Shown here: positions 35,531 to 48,829 of the stretch, in pieces | How the letters are laid out: every line of letters begins with the position of its first letter | How positions within the stretch are numbered: the stretch's first letter is position 1 | Source: Dictyophora rubrovolvata | Taxonomy: Eukaryota > Basidiomycota > Agaricomycetes > Phallales > Phallaceae | NCBI GenBank assembly: GCA_029959195.1 | Contig: CP114119.1 | Location: 2,108,001-2,172,000, forward strand | Direction of reading: 5' to 3' | DNA length: 64,000 nt | Notes under the pieces: generated by a model | Told to the model about the DNA's origin: nothing | The model's input: only the letters and a program-made list of their open reading frames with translations | Database searches by the model: none | Program-made: the position numbers and the translations under genes

Positions 35531-37818
35531 ATGGATTACGACCCTCCTTACCCCCCCTACGATCCAACGGACAAAAATGGGTTCGTTCCTTAGTCATCGC
35601 GTTATATCTCATCTCATTCTTGGGTGATTATGTCTAGATTCAGGTAATAAACTATGATAGTGAATGATGCTAGTACCGAGAAATCATATCATCACCTTGT
35701 CTGAATACAGCTACGAGACTGTCGTGAAACGCTGGCCGATCATACTGGATTCTCTGATAGATACTGTCAAGCATGAAATAAATTTGTTGTCTTCGGATGA
35801 GCGACAGAATCGTGACCGTATAGTCGAAGGTAAAGCTGTCGTCAAGACAATCGTGGCCTTAAAGGCGGGTATGGCCCGTAATGACACCCTGCAGTGAGCA
35901 ACGAGGTCCTTATAAAATTAGGAAATGACTCATTAGCTAACTTAGGCCAATTCCCAATGACAATGAACCCAACGTAACTTGTTTCAATGACTTGCTTCTT
36001 AAATTATCCAAGAAAGGGGCGGACAGATGGTTTACAGCCCCGTGGTTATTCGCTGAGTGAGTTTTTATTGCACCTTGTTACGCCCGTTCTGATCAACTGT
36101 CAATAGATGCTATCTGTGCGCATGACTCTAATTTGCTCCGTGAAATACGATATGTACCGACCGTAAATAATAATTGCCAGATATCGACTTGTCAGAACGT
36201 ACTTCTCTACCACTGAGCTTTGGAAAACTTATGACCCTTTCTATTCTCAAAAAGAAAAGACCTTCAGATCAAGCGCTTCAGCCATATACAGTATGGTGTC
36301 ATCTATCCAGCCAAACCTTCATGTTTTTTTCTTCTAATATTGAAATCAAGAATTGGCACATACGATGACGGAACTCGGAGACCAAAAAGAGGTTTTGGAT
36401 GAAAGCAAGTTAGAAATTTTGTTCAAAGAAATGCTACAGATATGTCTCTGGTATGTTGTTCTATATTAATCAACGTTGCTCTCGACCAACGATTTCGAGA
36501 TATAGGGGAAATGCGACGGTTTGTTTTTTGTCTATTTGGGGAAAAAAACAGTCGAATATACATCAACATTTCAGGATCTCTCGCTATTGACTAACATGAC
36601 GCATGAAGACATCCAGAAACTGCAGATTGTCGAACGCGATGCACAAGAAGCCCGGAAAGAGTTTATTTTGTTAGATCAGTCGACTGAGGCTTGGAATGTC
36701 CTTCGAAGCAGCAAAGGAGGTCGAGTAGACATTGTCCTGGATAATGGTTCGTAGACACTCCATGTTAATATCTACTCCTCGCTCATCCACGTCTCCAAAG
36801 CGGGATTCGAAGTACGTCAAGTACTACAGCCTGTCTTGGTTCTCTCACTTAGAATTCCTACTCTATGCAGTTATTCACCGATTTGTTACTCGCTGATTTT
36901 CTGATCACTCATACCCCATACGTCTCCGAGATAGTCTTTCAGTATGTTCCTCAACCATCCATATAATCATGCATTGACAAATCCTCACGCCATTAAGCCC
37001 CAAGACGACGCCCTGGTTCGTCTCAGATGTGACACCGGTCGATTTCCACGAGGCTATTCCCATTTTATTGAGCGAGACCTTTTTCAACGAATTCCTTCCA
37101 TTACCGGAACAAAGGACAGAACTCGAAGAATTGGTACGGCGGTGGCAAATCTATCTAGATACTGGGAAATTTTCATTATCTGTACCGCAAGAGTGGTCCA
37201 TCGGTAGTCCGACGGAGCTAGCAGATTTTTGGACTACTCCTTATCCCTTTGCTGTCCTTCCAGAAGCAGCACCTCCTTTAGCCGCTTCCTTGAAAGAGAG
37301 CAAATTAGCGATTTTCAAAGTAAGCCTTCTTTCGCCAACCATAGCGCCCTAATATGAATAAAAATACATAGGGAGATTTGAAGTAAGTCATTATTAAGAA
37401 CCCTATAAGTAATATTTCTCTCACACAAAATGTGTTAGTTATCGGAAGTAAGTATACGCCAAGAACCCGCGACTTACAGTACGTCTAATTCTTTAGGCTG
37501 ACCGCTGATGTCCAATGGCCCCATTCGACGCCATTTCCTGAAGCTCTAGGTGCGGAAGTCCATATTGACTCGGCGTCCACATTCTCTAAACTAGCAACTC
37601 AGGTCCCTTAGTTGGACTATTCCCAATTCTCTCTTTAAGGACGTCTAAGGCAGATGTCGTAGTAGGTCTTACCGAGACTCGCGCTAAAGAACTACAGGCG
37701 GCCGATCCTAAATGGAGAGTTAATGGCAAGTAAGTAAACCGCGATTCACCTTGAAGATGTTGGTATAAGTAATTATATGTATAGATACGCCTTGATCAGT
37801 TTTTGTCCCAAGAGTTGA
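35531..37818 (+). CDS. ARMT1/DUF89 family damage-control phosphatase
   Basis: This family contains metal-dependent phosphatases that clear damaged or over-reactive sugar phosphates; the human member was also reported as a protein-glutamate methyltransferase. The start is MDYDPPYPPYDPTDKNG, then, after an intron, YETVVKRWPIILDSLID. EGKAVVKTIVALKAGMARN, YFSTTELWKTYDPFYSQKEK and DNAGFELFTDLLLADFL follow; the Asp-Asn in DNAGFE is the expected metal site. HPKTTPWFVSDVTPVDF, WSIGSPTELADFWTTPYPF, and a C-terminal WRVNGKYALISFCPKS complete the domain order of the family. Many short introns interrupt it. The gene lies between two inverted-repeat arms. Confidence 0.88.
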
Positions 37819-39076
37819 GTATTTGGAATTAATGTTTGTTAGCGCCACACAGTGGCGAGCGTTTTCTCCTTTTCCTATTTCTGACACCTGTCCGCAAAGA
37901 TAGCTATGTAAATTGAAATTATTAGACACAAGTGTTTTAGAACCAGGGCAGTGGTCCACTCGAAAAGTTCTGAATTTCTAGAACCCTCTTTCGCAAAAGT
38001 CTACCACGACCGCGTTCAAATATATCAATTATTCCAATGTCCATCGCGTGTTGCTAAATTTCTATCACGGGAATGCTATAGCACTAGACCCTGACCATCG
38101 TCTTCCCTCTTTTCCCGGGTTATTTCTTATTCATGAGCAGCGCGTACATGGAGCCCGGCCTTTTGCTCCAGGGAAATCCTGAACTCTTTCGATTTTTTTT
38201 CTAAATCGTTTCTGTCATAGCGGTGTGGGTGATGTCACTATCGGCCTATCTTTCTGGGCTCCTTGCTACTCATGAATGGCAGATGTCCGTTGGTGGAGGA
38301 TGAGGCCAACCTCTCGCTACTTCAAGCAGCAATGCCGTCGCCAATGACCGTATACCGGATGGGACTCTTTGAGCGATCCCGCTCCCGGCAATAGTTGATG
38401 ATGTCGCTCAAGGGATTTTTCAGGCGACTTGGAAGTTTGGAACCTCGGAGCCAAGGAAAGCTTATGCACGGGACACCTCTTTGGAAGGAACTGCTGAAGA
38501 AAACACCGCAAACTATCTGCAATTATTCGACTAAATCCTAACCGGCCACTGTAACGCGATGTTTTTTTTTTAATATTGACGATCGTTTCTTCTGCCCTAG
38601 AACAAGCGCGAACATCATTTCCTGACTACTTTGAAGTGACATGTGAGATCAACCGAGATACGTATATGCCGTTCAAAGGTCTGAATCATGCGTACATACT
38701 ACCATAGTGCTCCCGAAAAATTGAAGGAGGATGTCATCCGTCTTGAAAGTATTTTTATCTAACCACTGAATGTTTCGATTATGTATATACAACTGGAGAT
38801 ATTTTCAGCGCGTATTTTGACGATGTAATTATACAAACATATGTAACAAACGATAAAGCACGAGAAGGCAATACAAAGAAGGGATATAAAAAAGATCTGA
38901 GTGGTATAAGTATACGTGACAAGCAAAAAAGGAAGCAAAATGAAGGTGAAGGAGAGCGATAAAGCAAAGTAAATATGCGTAACGTCGACGAAAACTACAA
39001 TAAAAAAAACTTAATAAAAAATGATCAAAAAAAAAAAAAGAGAATAAAAAGAATAGTCGAAAACATAACGAGCAAT
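37819..39076. other. Intergenic DNA right of ARMT1
   Basis: About 1.25 kb that includes the right inverted-repeat arm (38075-38525). A poly-A-rich stretch lies near 39000-39045. No gene is supported. Confidence 0.55.
38075..38525 (-). repeat. Right arm of the imperfect inverted repeat around ARMT1
   Basis: Reverse-complement partner of 34563-35030. The arm reads, on the minus strand, from tgcagatagtttgcggtg through aaatcccttgagcgacatc to gtcagggtctagtgc. The arms are about 3 kb apart. Confidence 0.75.
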
Positions 39077-42000
39077 TCAGAAAATGATTGAATCATGGTT
39101 TCGTCTAAGTTCCAAGAAACTTTCCTCCGCTGGCCTATAAGACGAAGACGAAAGAGAATCAGAAGGAGACGCTAGAGATAAATCTCTAGGGGTGCGTGAA
39201 TATGTTGTTGGTTCGGTGTACCCATAGGGATGACGATATGCACTGGTATAAACCGGTTGAATGGGTTGCACAATGTCATGCAAGCAATCGCGTTCTCTAT
39301 TATGACGTCCACTCGATACCCTGACTTTGGGCGGCGGTAACCCAATAGTCGACGTAAATTCTCCATCACCCACAACTTCTTTATCTCCCTCAAATGTCAA
39401 CCTGACATTCCGTCCAGAGCCGCCCATATCAAGGAACGAGGGCTCGGAATCATCCAACACGTTCTCATCGCCTTTGGACTTGGATTTCGACTTTGACCGA
39501 GAGCTCTTCCGGCTCTTGTCTCTATCCTTCTTCTCCTCAGAATTCTTGCGCCCCCGACTCCGGCCCGACTCCATCCCCAAAGAGTTGACCCCACTCGAGC
39601 TGGAAAACCCGTTTACCTTAGTCTTACGTGGAGGAGGCGGTAAACTTGTGAAATTAGGGTCTCCGTCATTGAACTCATTGTGTACCACAACCAATAAGCC
39701 GTCTCTCTGATTCGCACGATTGTATAGGTCCGACGATGATATAGCATGTCGCATAAGACCCGGTGAACGGAAGCGTGAATTCGATAGTGGATTCGCTGAT
39801 TCTACCGAGATATATGTATTGGCAATTGACGCGGAACCAGATCCCCAACTACTCTTCGTCCGCCGTCTGAACGATAAAGTATCTTCATCACCTAATCAAA
39901 AAAAAACAAAATTGAATTCTTATCTCCGTTAGAAATCCAAATATCGTCGCGTACCTATTCTTGATATCTCTTCCTGAGTTAGAACAGGCCGCGCAAAGTC
40001 CAATTTTGGCGAAGATGGTTGCGCCGACGCGTTGTCACGGTTATTTTCATTTGCGTGAGATCGAGGGTCGGAACGGGAAGGAAAAGCATGGTACATGTCA
40101 TCATAATCGGAAGGTTCGGCAACAGTCGATAATAATCCGTTCGTATCACTTTTCTTCTCTCTTTCGCGCCTGCTTTCATAGAACTTTCGTTTTTCAACGG
40201 ACGAAGCAGCGGGTGCTGCCCCGGCCCGGACGGCGTCTTCGGAAGATTGCATTTGTAGCTGTAATGAATGAATGGATGTCGCTGGAGAACGACCAGTAGT
40301 AGTGTTAAGAGCGAGCGATGCATGCGGAGAAGCTGTTCGAGACGGCGGCGAAATCGCACCCACACGTATACTTCCGAATTTGTCAGCTAAAAGTGGATAT
40401 CAGTTGCTAACCAACCGGGATATATATAAATTTAACTTTGCATACCCATACCATTAGTATCGGAGGTGTTTGGACCTGGACCGACAACACGCATGGTGCA
40501 ATTTACATTGACGCCATTTGCACTATTTGCAATATTAGCCGGCGAGGATACACCATTAGCAATAGTAGTTTTGATAGGGCCGTTGCCGTTGCCACCATCA
40601 CCTGGCATGCCGGGATCGAAACTGCTACGATGCCGTAGTGCTCGCACACTCGACTTCCGAGGCAGCGGTCCCTGACTTTGATGTGGTTGCTGCTGAGATT
40701 GCAGCTGCGTCAAATTGGGATTCTGAACCTGGTTAGGATCAGAATTCGTGGCGGTCGACGAAAAAGTGTGGGAGCCATGATAAGAAGAAGACGAAGGATG
40801 GGAACGGGTGAGGGAATTTGTTTGTGGATTGAGACTAGTTTGGGTGCTGTCAGGGGGAGAAGAAGGTGATGACGAAGAAAATGGTGATGACATTTGTGCC
40901 GATGTTGACGCAGTGGGTGTCACGGGATGAGGAACACTGGAGGAACCTGATGGGGGTGAGTGATGGAAGGAACGTTGTTTATACAGAGTGTGGACAACAG
41001 TCGATGATGTCAAAGCACGAACGAAGGACGTAGACTTGGATAATCCCTGATTTCCCAATTGGGTAGAATTGGAAGACTCAGATAGGTTTGTTTTGGATAT
41101 CGAGCCCGAGGGCCGTTGAGGCGCATCCACACCGTTATTTCGTAGAATATCTTCTTCATCCACAAATTCAATATCAGATTCTTCGCCCTCGGTGTCTTCC
41201 GACATATCAATCATGCTCAAAAGTTCCCCTGCACCGCTAACTTTTTGGAGGCCATTTCCCCGCTGAGAACCCTCTTCTTCCTCTTCTTGCCTTTGTTCAG
41301 GTATGCTGGCGCTTACGCTTCCGGAGCGAGACGCGGATCGACTACGGCTGTCACTTTGACTTCCATTATATATAGATGGCCGTGCCGCAAACGAAAGAGA
41401 AGAAATAGTAGAAAGCGAGGCTGTCGAACCAGATATGACCGGCCTCGAAGTCGGTGTCGGTGTCAAGTGTTGATTTTCCGGGGGCGTTTTCACCGTGGTG
41501 AAACTTGGTGTAGATGCAGCGGATGATAGCCGAGCAGAAGAAATCGGCGCCGAACCTGAAGGGACTCGGCGAGATGAAGAGGGTTGAGACCGCGTACCGG
41601 CTAGTAGCGTGTCTGACCCTAGTTTTACAGGTGTAGGGGGCAAAGAAGTCGTTGGTGGGGGATGAGGTGAGTCGTTGCGAGGACTGACGGAGCCTGAGGA
41701 AGAGCCCGATCGTAGTACAGTAGGTACTCTTGCGAGCTTCGACTGCTGGGTAGCTACGGCATTGAGAGATGACACGGACGATTGAGTCGAGAGTGGGGGA
41801 GGACCAGACGAATAGGTTGCTGCGGACCCTCGCATGAATCGATTCTTTATAGGTGAAGGAAAATTTAAATTTGACGCAGCAGGTGCAGATCTCGAGGTTG
41901 AGGTGGAAAGAACGGTAGGTGTTCGCGACAAACTAGACATAGTGGTCCTAAACGAACCATGTGAGGAATAATCTGACATTTTGCGGGGATGTGCTGAGGC

Positions 42001-42994
42001 GTGGGCATCGAGTAAAGTCGCTGGAATGGCCTCGGCCATAACAAAAGGGTGTTGAAAAGAGACCGGTGAAAGGAGTGGAGTTTTTAACATTTCTTGATGA
42101 TTCGCTTCCGCGCGGAAAGGTAGCTTATCCGAGCTCATATCGGCTAAAACGCTGGATCTACAGGAGGCAACGACACATTACGAAAGCAAGTCAAAAAAAA
42201 AAATTTAGTCGAGGGCAAAACGAGGTATAAATATATATCAAAAAGAAGGATACATAAGTAAAGCATGAAGAGTTTATGATATTGACCGGCACAAACCTAG
42301 TAACGTGAGAAGACGGCATGGTCGAACTTCTCTCTCTAACGATTTCAAGTTTATCAGCATGTCTTGGACTAGAGATAGTGGCTGAATCGGGGAGCTTGGA
42401 TATCCTATTGCTGGTACCACTCCTGTGATCGTCATTAAGTCTCTCTTTTATTCGTCTGCCTAAACTCTTATCAGAATTGGCTGAATACCGCTTGTCGTTT
42501 GCGTAAAAGGGACTCGGGCGGGTGAAAGGGGAGGACTTCTTAGCGGTGTCGGACAAAGACATAAGAGAATGGTGATAGTATGATGAAACACGAAGATCAT
42601 CGGAGGGAGTAAGAGGTCCATCGGTTGAGGCACGAGAGGTTCCAGAGATGGAAGAAAGCCCTCGAGAAAAGCGAGGGTTGGAGGGTGCGGGATCGGGGTT
42701 CATGTCTGAGTCTTTGTGTAGTCTAGACACCGGGACTGGTATCGGGATGGCATACAAATGCTCGGGAGGATCTTGAATGATATCGGAAGCCCGGTTCTTC
42801 TTTGACTTTATGCCGAAACGAATGACGGAGGATATGTTGAACCGGGACTTGGTAGGAGGGGGACTAGACATTGAAGGTACTTTGGACCGAGATGGACGAA
42901 TTGATGAGAGCGTGTCTGCGGAAGGCTGCTTGTTGAGCGAGTGGGTGTTCCTCCACTGGGCTGGAGAGAGCGGAGGCGAATACACTGCCGCCAT
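39077..42994 (-). CDS. Large Ser/Pro-rich protein of unknown function
   Basis: Minus-strand exons at about 42994-42300, 42152-40443, 40365-39960 and 39890-39077 join into one long gene; donors and acceptors at 42297/42152 and 40440/40370 fit the consensus. The protein starts MAAVYSPPLSPAQWRNTHSL in a good ATG context. It is dominated by Ser, Thr and Pro, with basic stretches and many SP and TP sites, as in disordered, kinase-regulated proteins. An acidic run (DMSEDTEGEESDIEFVDEED) and a low-complexity SRSRSASRSGS-like run lie in the large exon. I recognise no domain. Such proteins in fungi are often polarity, cell-wall or signalling scaffolds, but that is only a guess. Confidence 0.7.
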
Positions 42995-43954
42995 GGGTGG
43001 GCAGGGTTGTGAGGAGCCTTGGAGCGAGAAAGACGGAAGGAAGGAAAGGCCAACGTGAGACTGAGAAGCTGGCGCAAGGAAAAGTGGGCTTTGGAGAGAA
43101 AATCACAGACCCGAAATAGAGAGAAGGCGTTGATTTGATGGATTAGATGGCGATGCCTTCTTCAGTGTAATTAAGGTGCATATACGACGCAGCGGGAAGA
43201 GGCGCTAAGCCGCGGAATGCGACAAGGGCGGCGACGACACAGACGAGGACGAGGACGAGGAGGAGGAGGGGAAGGAAGGAAAGAAGAGAGTGAGGAGCGT
43301 GTACATATTCATATGGTTCATTTCAACTGAGCGGGCGTCTAGTCTGCGAGGTCAATAAAGACTGTGGTCGAATTGGGCCGGCACGTGGGAACATAAACAT
43401 CATCGGCTGATGGAACTCTGTGACAATCACAATCACAGTCACGTAGACTTGCCGCTTTTGTCGAAAGTATCAAACACTATGCAGAATAGTCCATCCAATC
43501 CTTGATCGGATAGACCCATTGTCTTCCGCTCATTAAATTATTACAAAGATGAGATCTCACAGAACTTGTGCCCCGCGAAGCCACCTCATATGGGTATCCA
43601 GGGGAACACTAAGTGTAACGTGCTAAATCAATATTGCTGCTCTCAGCAATCCCACCACGTACATCCTATTCGGCCCCAGAAAAGTAAAACTTTTTTTTTT
43701 CCAGCATCCTCGGTTAAACTCCTGTTTAACATACGCCTCATCCAGCCATAAAACTCATCACCGAAGCAGTCGTCTATTTCTCGTTTCATTTAGCTGACAC
43801 TTTAAAACTTCAGTTTAGGCTTTTTTCCGTATATTCTTTGTCAACGTACCATAAAAACATTCAATTATTATTATACACTAAACCGTCAACTGAATTCACC
43901 ACCCTTCTTTTTTCCGGTAAAGAATCCGAACCTACTGACACAATACTGACATCT
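42995..43954. other. Intergenic DNA with a purine-rich repeat
   Basis: Upstream flank of the Ser/Pro-rich gene. A (gacgag)n/(gga)n purine-rich run lies at 43238-43290. No gene is seen. Confidence 0.5.
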
Positions 43955-44439
43955 ATGAACGGACATCGATTTTGGGAGATTAAACGAAGAATTTTCATTT
44001 TACTTTTTTTTTTTTGCTCTTCACGCATTCTAGCACAGCCTAAGATAGCCATTCCCTTCATGCGCGGCGTCGGTACCGGTGCCGAGTTCGACATGCCAAC
44101 TGCTCCAGCACCTCTCCTCTCTTCCTCTCTTATGTTCCCCTGGCAGGATAAGTGCACTCCCGAGGATCACTTTTCGCCCACTAGGATTTACCTGGTACAT
44201 ATTCCAGCTTACTGATGAAACGTAGACCGCAGTTCAGTGATGAGTTCTTTATTCAGGGTCACGGTGACATGTATGATATTCCTCTTCAAGCTTGGCTCAG
44301 GATAATAATCAATTACATATGCCGCCATCATCATAATCATCGTCATCATGGATGCCTGCTACACATGTTTCGATCGAGACCCTTAAGACCGTTAGAGACT
44401 CGGAACTCCGAGTCCGACGCCTTTGTGCACACAAACTAA
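43955..44439 (+). CDS. Candidate small orphan gene with a hydrophobic N-terminus
   Basis: An ATG at 43955 opens MNGHRFWEIKRRIFILLFFF, a signal-anchor or signal-peptide-like start, followed by IPFMRGVGTGAEFDMP and a Leu/Ser/Pro run. A possible 60-70 bp intron (gtacat to ttattcag, ending near 44257) would join RIYL to GHGDMYDIPLQAWLRIIINY. I do not recognise the product and no second line of evidence supports it. An intron acceptor inside the poly-T run near 44030 could change the N-terminus. Confidence 0.3.
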
Positions 44440-44855
44440 AAACATGTCCACGGAGGTAGGTGCCCGTAGCTATGAAGTCTATTCCATTCAGGGTATATGA
44501 TCCAAGCAATGCGGGACTTATGTAACGACTTGGACTCATCAAGATGGTGATGTGGTCGCTTGAGAGGGATTTCCACCTGACCACAGGTACCAAAAAATAC
44601 ACACGAATGAGAAAATCATCGTATAGATATCTGCATCAAGATCAAAATCAACATCTAAACTTCCCAAAAGCGTCACATATCATGAGTGATTATCATCAAT
44701 CAATGTGTCACTTAAAATTGGACTTGATTTTTGAACATATGACCCGGATTGCATACATACAACAGACAAACAAACGTGACACTCCCCCATATATAGTGGA
44801 GAGAATGTCGAAACTATTTTGAACTCCCCGGATCATTCATGTTAGAAAAACACAT

Positions 44856-46575
44856 TTAACAAGTCATCTCACTGCGTGAGCTGACAGGTGCAAATTTTTT
44901 CGCCTTAGAAAGGTATCTTTCATAGCGTTGACGACCCCGTTCAATGACTACGTCATAATAAAGTTTTGTTCGCTCTTCACCAGAAGGGGGAATTCTCAAG
45001 TCCGTTTTGATATTTTCCTTCGTTTCAGCCTGAGAATTAATCATTTGTTATTTATCAAAAATCAAAGAAACAAAAATACACACGTTCTGCATTAATGTGT
45101 GACGGAAAGAAATTCATATAAGCCAATTGTAGACCACTTACCTGATCCGACCCGGGACTTCCACGGGTGCGAACGGTTTTAGGAACTCTTTTGAAGGCCG
45201 GAGAACCCAGTCTAAGTCTTTCCCATATTCTACGTTTCTTTATTTTGGCGCCATTTCCCGATGAAGTCTTATTCTCTTCAATAGCGTTGTCCGTCGAGAC
45301 TGCATCAACAATTCCAGATGTTGAAGCAAGCGAACTTGATATGTGCAATTGAGTGGTTTCCTCACTAACCTCCCCATCCTCGATTGCATCTTTGCTATTA
45401 TCGCATGCCGACTCCTCATTATCGTCGCTGCTCAGGAAAAGGCACTGGAATTGAGAAACAAGAGAGTACATCTCAAAATCATTTTCCAGGGCTGGATATG
45501 ACTGTGCAGCGGCAATCTGCTCGCGCCTGAGTCCTCGTAGGGTGCGGGCATTCTGTCTTAAACGGTGCTTTTCGTATGCTACAGCTTGGACAGGAGTACA
45601 CAAATTAGAAGAACTTTCCGTAACTCCTTGCTGTTCTTGGTTATCATTACTGGGTTGACACGCAGAGTCCAGCCCAGGCGGTTCATTACTAGTTATTCCA
45701 TATTGAGCCAGGTCATCTGGGAAGACAGGCATACTTGGTCCCGAATGATAGTAGACATCAGCTCCAGTTTTCGCAGAAGGAGCGCACAAGTCTGCTCCAG
45801 AAGCCGAGAACCAAGAAGAAAACCGAGACGACTGGGCAGTAATACTAACGATGGGTGGTATTAGGCTCCGCGGAGTTGTTTCGCTCTCAGCTTTATTTGA
45901 CTTTACGGTGTCAGGTGTCCGACTGACCTTTAGATTTATTTTAGCAAGGTTACGCAAAGACCGAGATGTAATCAGCTTTAGGTTTGATTTTGCCTTTTTT
46001 ACGATGTTCAATGCGGTAGAAGAGTACGTGTTTTTTAGTTCAGTTGTTGAGAAAGGAAGAACGGCTGCAGTAGAAAGACGAGAAGACACAGTGTCCGTAG
46101 TAGGCACACTGGTAGATTGAGCCAATGATCGGCGTGAAGGTAAATCTGACCGCACGAGCTTAGATGTTGAACAGGAGGCAGTGCTCCCCAGCGCTTGACT
46201 ACTCGGAAATGCAGAAACCAGACCAGATAGACGCGCCTTAGATACAGGTGCTGTGTTGTCCCAAGAACCAAATAGAAAAGACGTAGGAAAGCTGGATAGA
46301 CTAGCCGAAAAATCTAGAATGTCTGTCCAGATAGTTGAGGCAGATAATGACATTCCAATTTTTGGTTTTGGTTTCGCCTGAGGGCAGCACGTAGCATCTG
46401 GGTTTGCAGGAATCACCGTTAGGGAACTGCTTTGAGCTTGAGAAGGGACTTCAACGCTTTGGGGTATAGGGTCAGTATGTTGGAGGGTATCAGCTTGTGG
46501 GGTATCCTCTTGAAGAACATGAATTGAGCAATTTACACATTGGGATGCTGGACTTGCCTGAGTCCTTGCAATCAT
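44856..46575 (-). CDS. Hypothetical protein with conserved-looking basic C-terminus
   Basis: A long exon (about 46575 to 45141) encodes a Ser/Thr-rich region. It is joined by a clean GT-AG intron (gtaagt to attctcag) to a last exon reading AETKENIKTDLRIPPSGEER and LYYDVVIERGRQRYERYLSK. The C-terminal helix is rich in Tyr, Arg and Lys and looks more constrained than the rest. The ATG at 46575 is the first in frame, but other open frames upstream (to about 47030, with a hydrophobic segment YLPKIILLLLCVASF) could form 5' exons. I do not recognise the family. Confidence 0.6.
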
Positions 46576-47249
46576 CTAAAAGATTGTCTACTAGGAACCC
46601 CCTTTTGATCAACATGCCAATTGAGGGTAAAGAGACACTTGAGGATATACGAAAACTATCATTGTCGCTGGTGAAAAAAGAATTGACAGGGGGTATGCAG
46701 GGTTGATAATTAGCCCAATGCGAGGACAAAGATTGTGCTGAGGCGCAAGAATAAAGCTATATAATACTATGATTTCTGTAGTTTAGGACCAAAAGAAGCA
46801 ACGCACAGAAGGAGAAGAATAATCTTTGGAAGATAGCGTTGAATCAGATTGCTAACATTAAGGGTGTTTAATAGTGAAACATTGCAAATTGATTGAAAGT
46901 GCTTACTAGAGCTGTCATTGAAAGTAAACATAAATGAAGTAAAGACCGTAGTGAAGAACGTATGTGGTGTGGCAATACTGTTGTCGACGAAAAGAAGCCT
47001 ACCGCCGACAAACCGGGCGGTCGCACGCATCACGTGTAAGTCGTTGAAGGAAGGGACACATTGAACGGTAAACCAACCACCGCACTCTCAGACTTCTCAA
47101 GAACTTTCAAACAGGGTTCCAACTTTTTTTCTCTGGCCTAAAAATTCGGAAACTTTCATTACAGCACCATCAATTAAATTTGCCGAAGCAGCCGACCGCT
47201 GTCCCACGACGTTGAACGAACACAATCAGGCTGCTGTTGTCTGTCAGCC

Positions 47250-48631
47250 ATGGCTATTCTCTCCTCTCCTCTGCAAATTGTAACCTCAACGCCACCAGCT
47301 ACACGCACATTCACAGCACTACTCATTTCTATTTCATTGGCGTACTATTGGTTACAGTGGCGCGCATCTGGAGACTGGCTGGGACATCCTCAAATTCCAT
47401 ATCTCACCCTCGTTCCCGGAATAAGTTGGATATACCCATGGACTTTTCTTACATCCTCTTTTGTTGAAAAAAGTGTCATTGAGGTTTGAAATCGATTGGT
47501 GGATCTCAATTGTATTGTGTTGCTGACTCGATTAAACCCAGCTGGCTTTCTCTCTTATTTGCCTGCCTGTGACATTACGCTATCTCGAACGTCTTTGGGG
47601 AACCGTAGAGACTTTCAAATTCATAGGAATTGTTCTGGTTATTTCGAATATCGTCACCTTCGCTGTCTCCTGGATTGAATTTGAGGTATTTGGCCTAGAA
47701 GCCCTCATGTGCGCATACGTCATTCATGTTCATTTCTGAAATGACGCACTGCTAAAAACCTCAAACCTCACTCATAGTTACGGGGTAGAATACCATGGGC
47801 AGATGGCCTTACAAACAGCAGTTTTGGTAGCGTTTACGCAAATGATACCCGAGCATCAGGTTCAATTGTTTGGAGTACTAAAAGTTCGCGTGAAGGTACG
47901 GTTCACTTTCCTAATATAACAGTTGCTCAGCCGGTAATTTTGACTTTCTACCTGACCTTAAAGCGACTACCGATGGCATATGTTACGTTCTCCACAGTTC
48001 TGTGCTTAATGGGATATCAAGATCCGTTTATACTTATACAATTTGGCTGGCTTGTTTCTTGGTTTTATCTACGTTTCTATAAACTCACTGGCGGTGACAC
48101 TGGACCAGTAGAATATGGAGATCGAAGTGAGACGTTCGCATTTGTGCATTGGTTCCCTCCATTCCTGCAGTAAGACAACTCCATGACTTTCTTTGACCCA
48201 TACGCTTATTCGAACGTCATTCAGCTATCCGATATCTATAGCTTCCGATGCCACATATACCCTCTGTCTTCGTATAAAACTCGTCAAACCACATTCCAGC
48301 GCCCTTTCAGATATCGAATCACCGTACTTAACACCTGGGGGTGCACGTGCCGAGGCAGAGAGGCGAAGGTTAGTTGCGACTTTGCATATCAAGCAATACA
48401 ACGGACTAACATACTTATTAAAACAGAGCCTTAGCACTAAAAGCGTTAGATCAGCGTCTCGCTAATCCTGCGCTAAATCCTGGGGCGACTTCATCAAACC
48501 CGTCGCGGCAGAACAATGCATCGCCAAATGTGCATGCACCCAAAGCCAACACAGGAAGCAGCAACAGCTCTTCCAGAGCGACACCAGAGGGCGAAGCAGA
48601 TTTGGGTGTATCTTCCGAAGACAAAAATTAG
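47250..48631 (+). CDS. TMEM115/DUF1751 family Golgi membrane protein
   Basis: TMEM115-type proteins are rhomboid-like, multi-pass Golgi proteins thought to help retrograde Golgi-to-ER traffic. The start is MAILSSPLQIVTSTPPATR, followed by a first membrane segment. YLTLVPGISWIYPWTFLTSS, LERLWGTVETFKFIGIVLV, HGQMALQTAVLVAFTQMIPE, VRVKRLPMAYVTFSTVLCL and FGWLVSWFYLRFYK then appear in the family order across several exons. The tail is hydrophilic, Ala/Asn/Ser-rich and ends SSEDKN. No protease active site is expected or seen. Confidence 0.88.
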
Positions 48632-48829
48632 ATACCAGCTGGCTACTCTCCTACCGCGAGATAAGTAGTCTACCATGAATTCTTTATTTTTGCAATAGCG
48701 TTTGTTTAATTAATATATGTTATTTTTCTCAAATATGTTTTGAAGTCTATTATTGTAAATTCTTTGATAGCTTTCAGACTTACAACCACGCTTGTAATTT
48801 TAGGGTTACACTCGAAGATATGTACTCGC

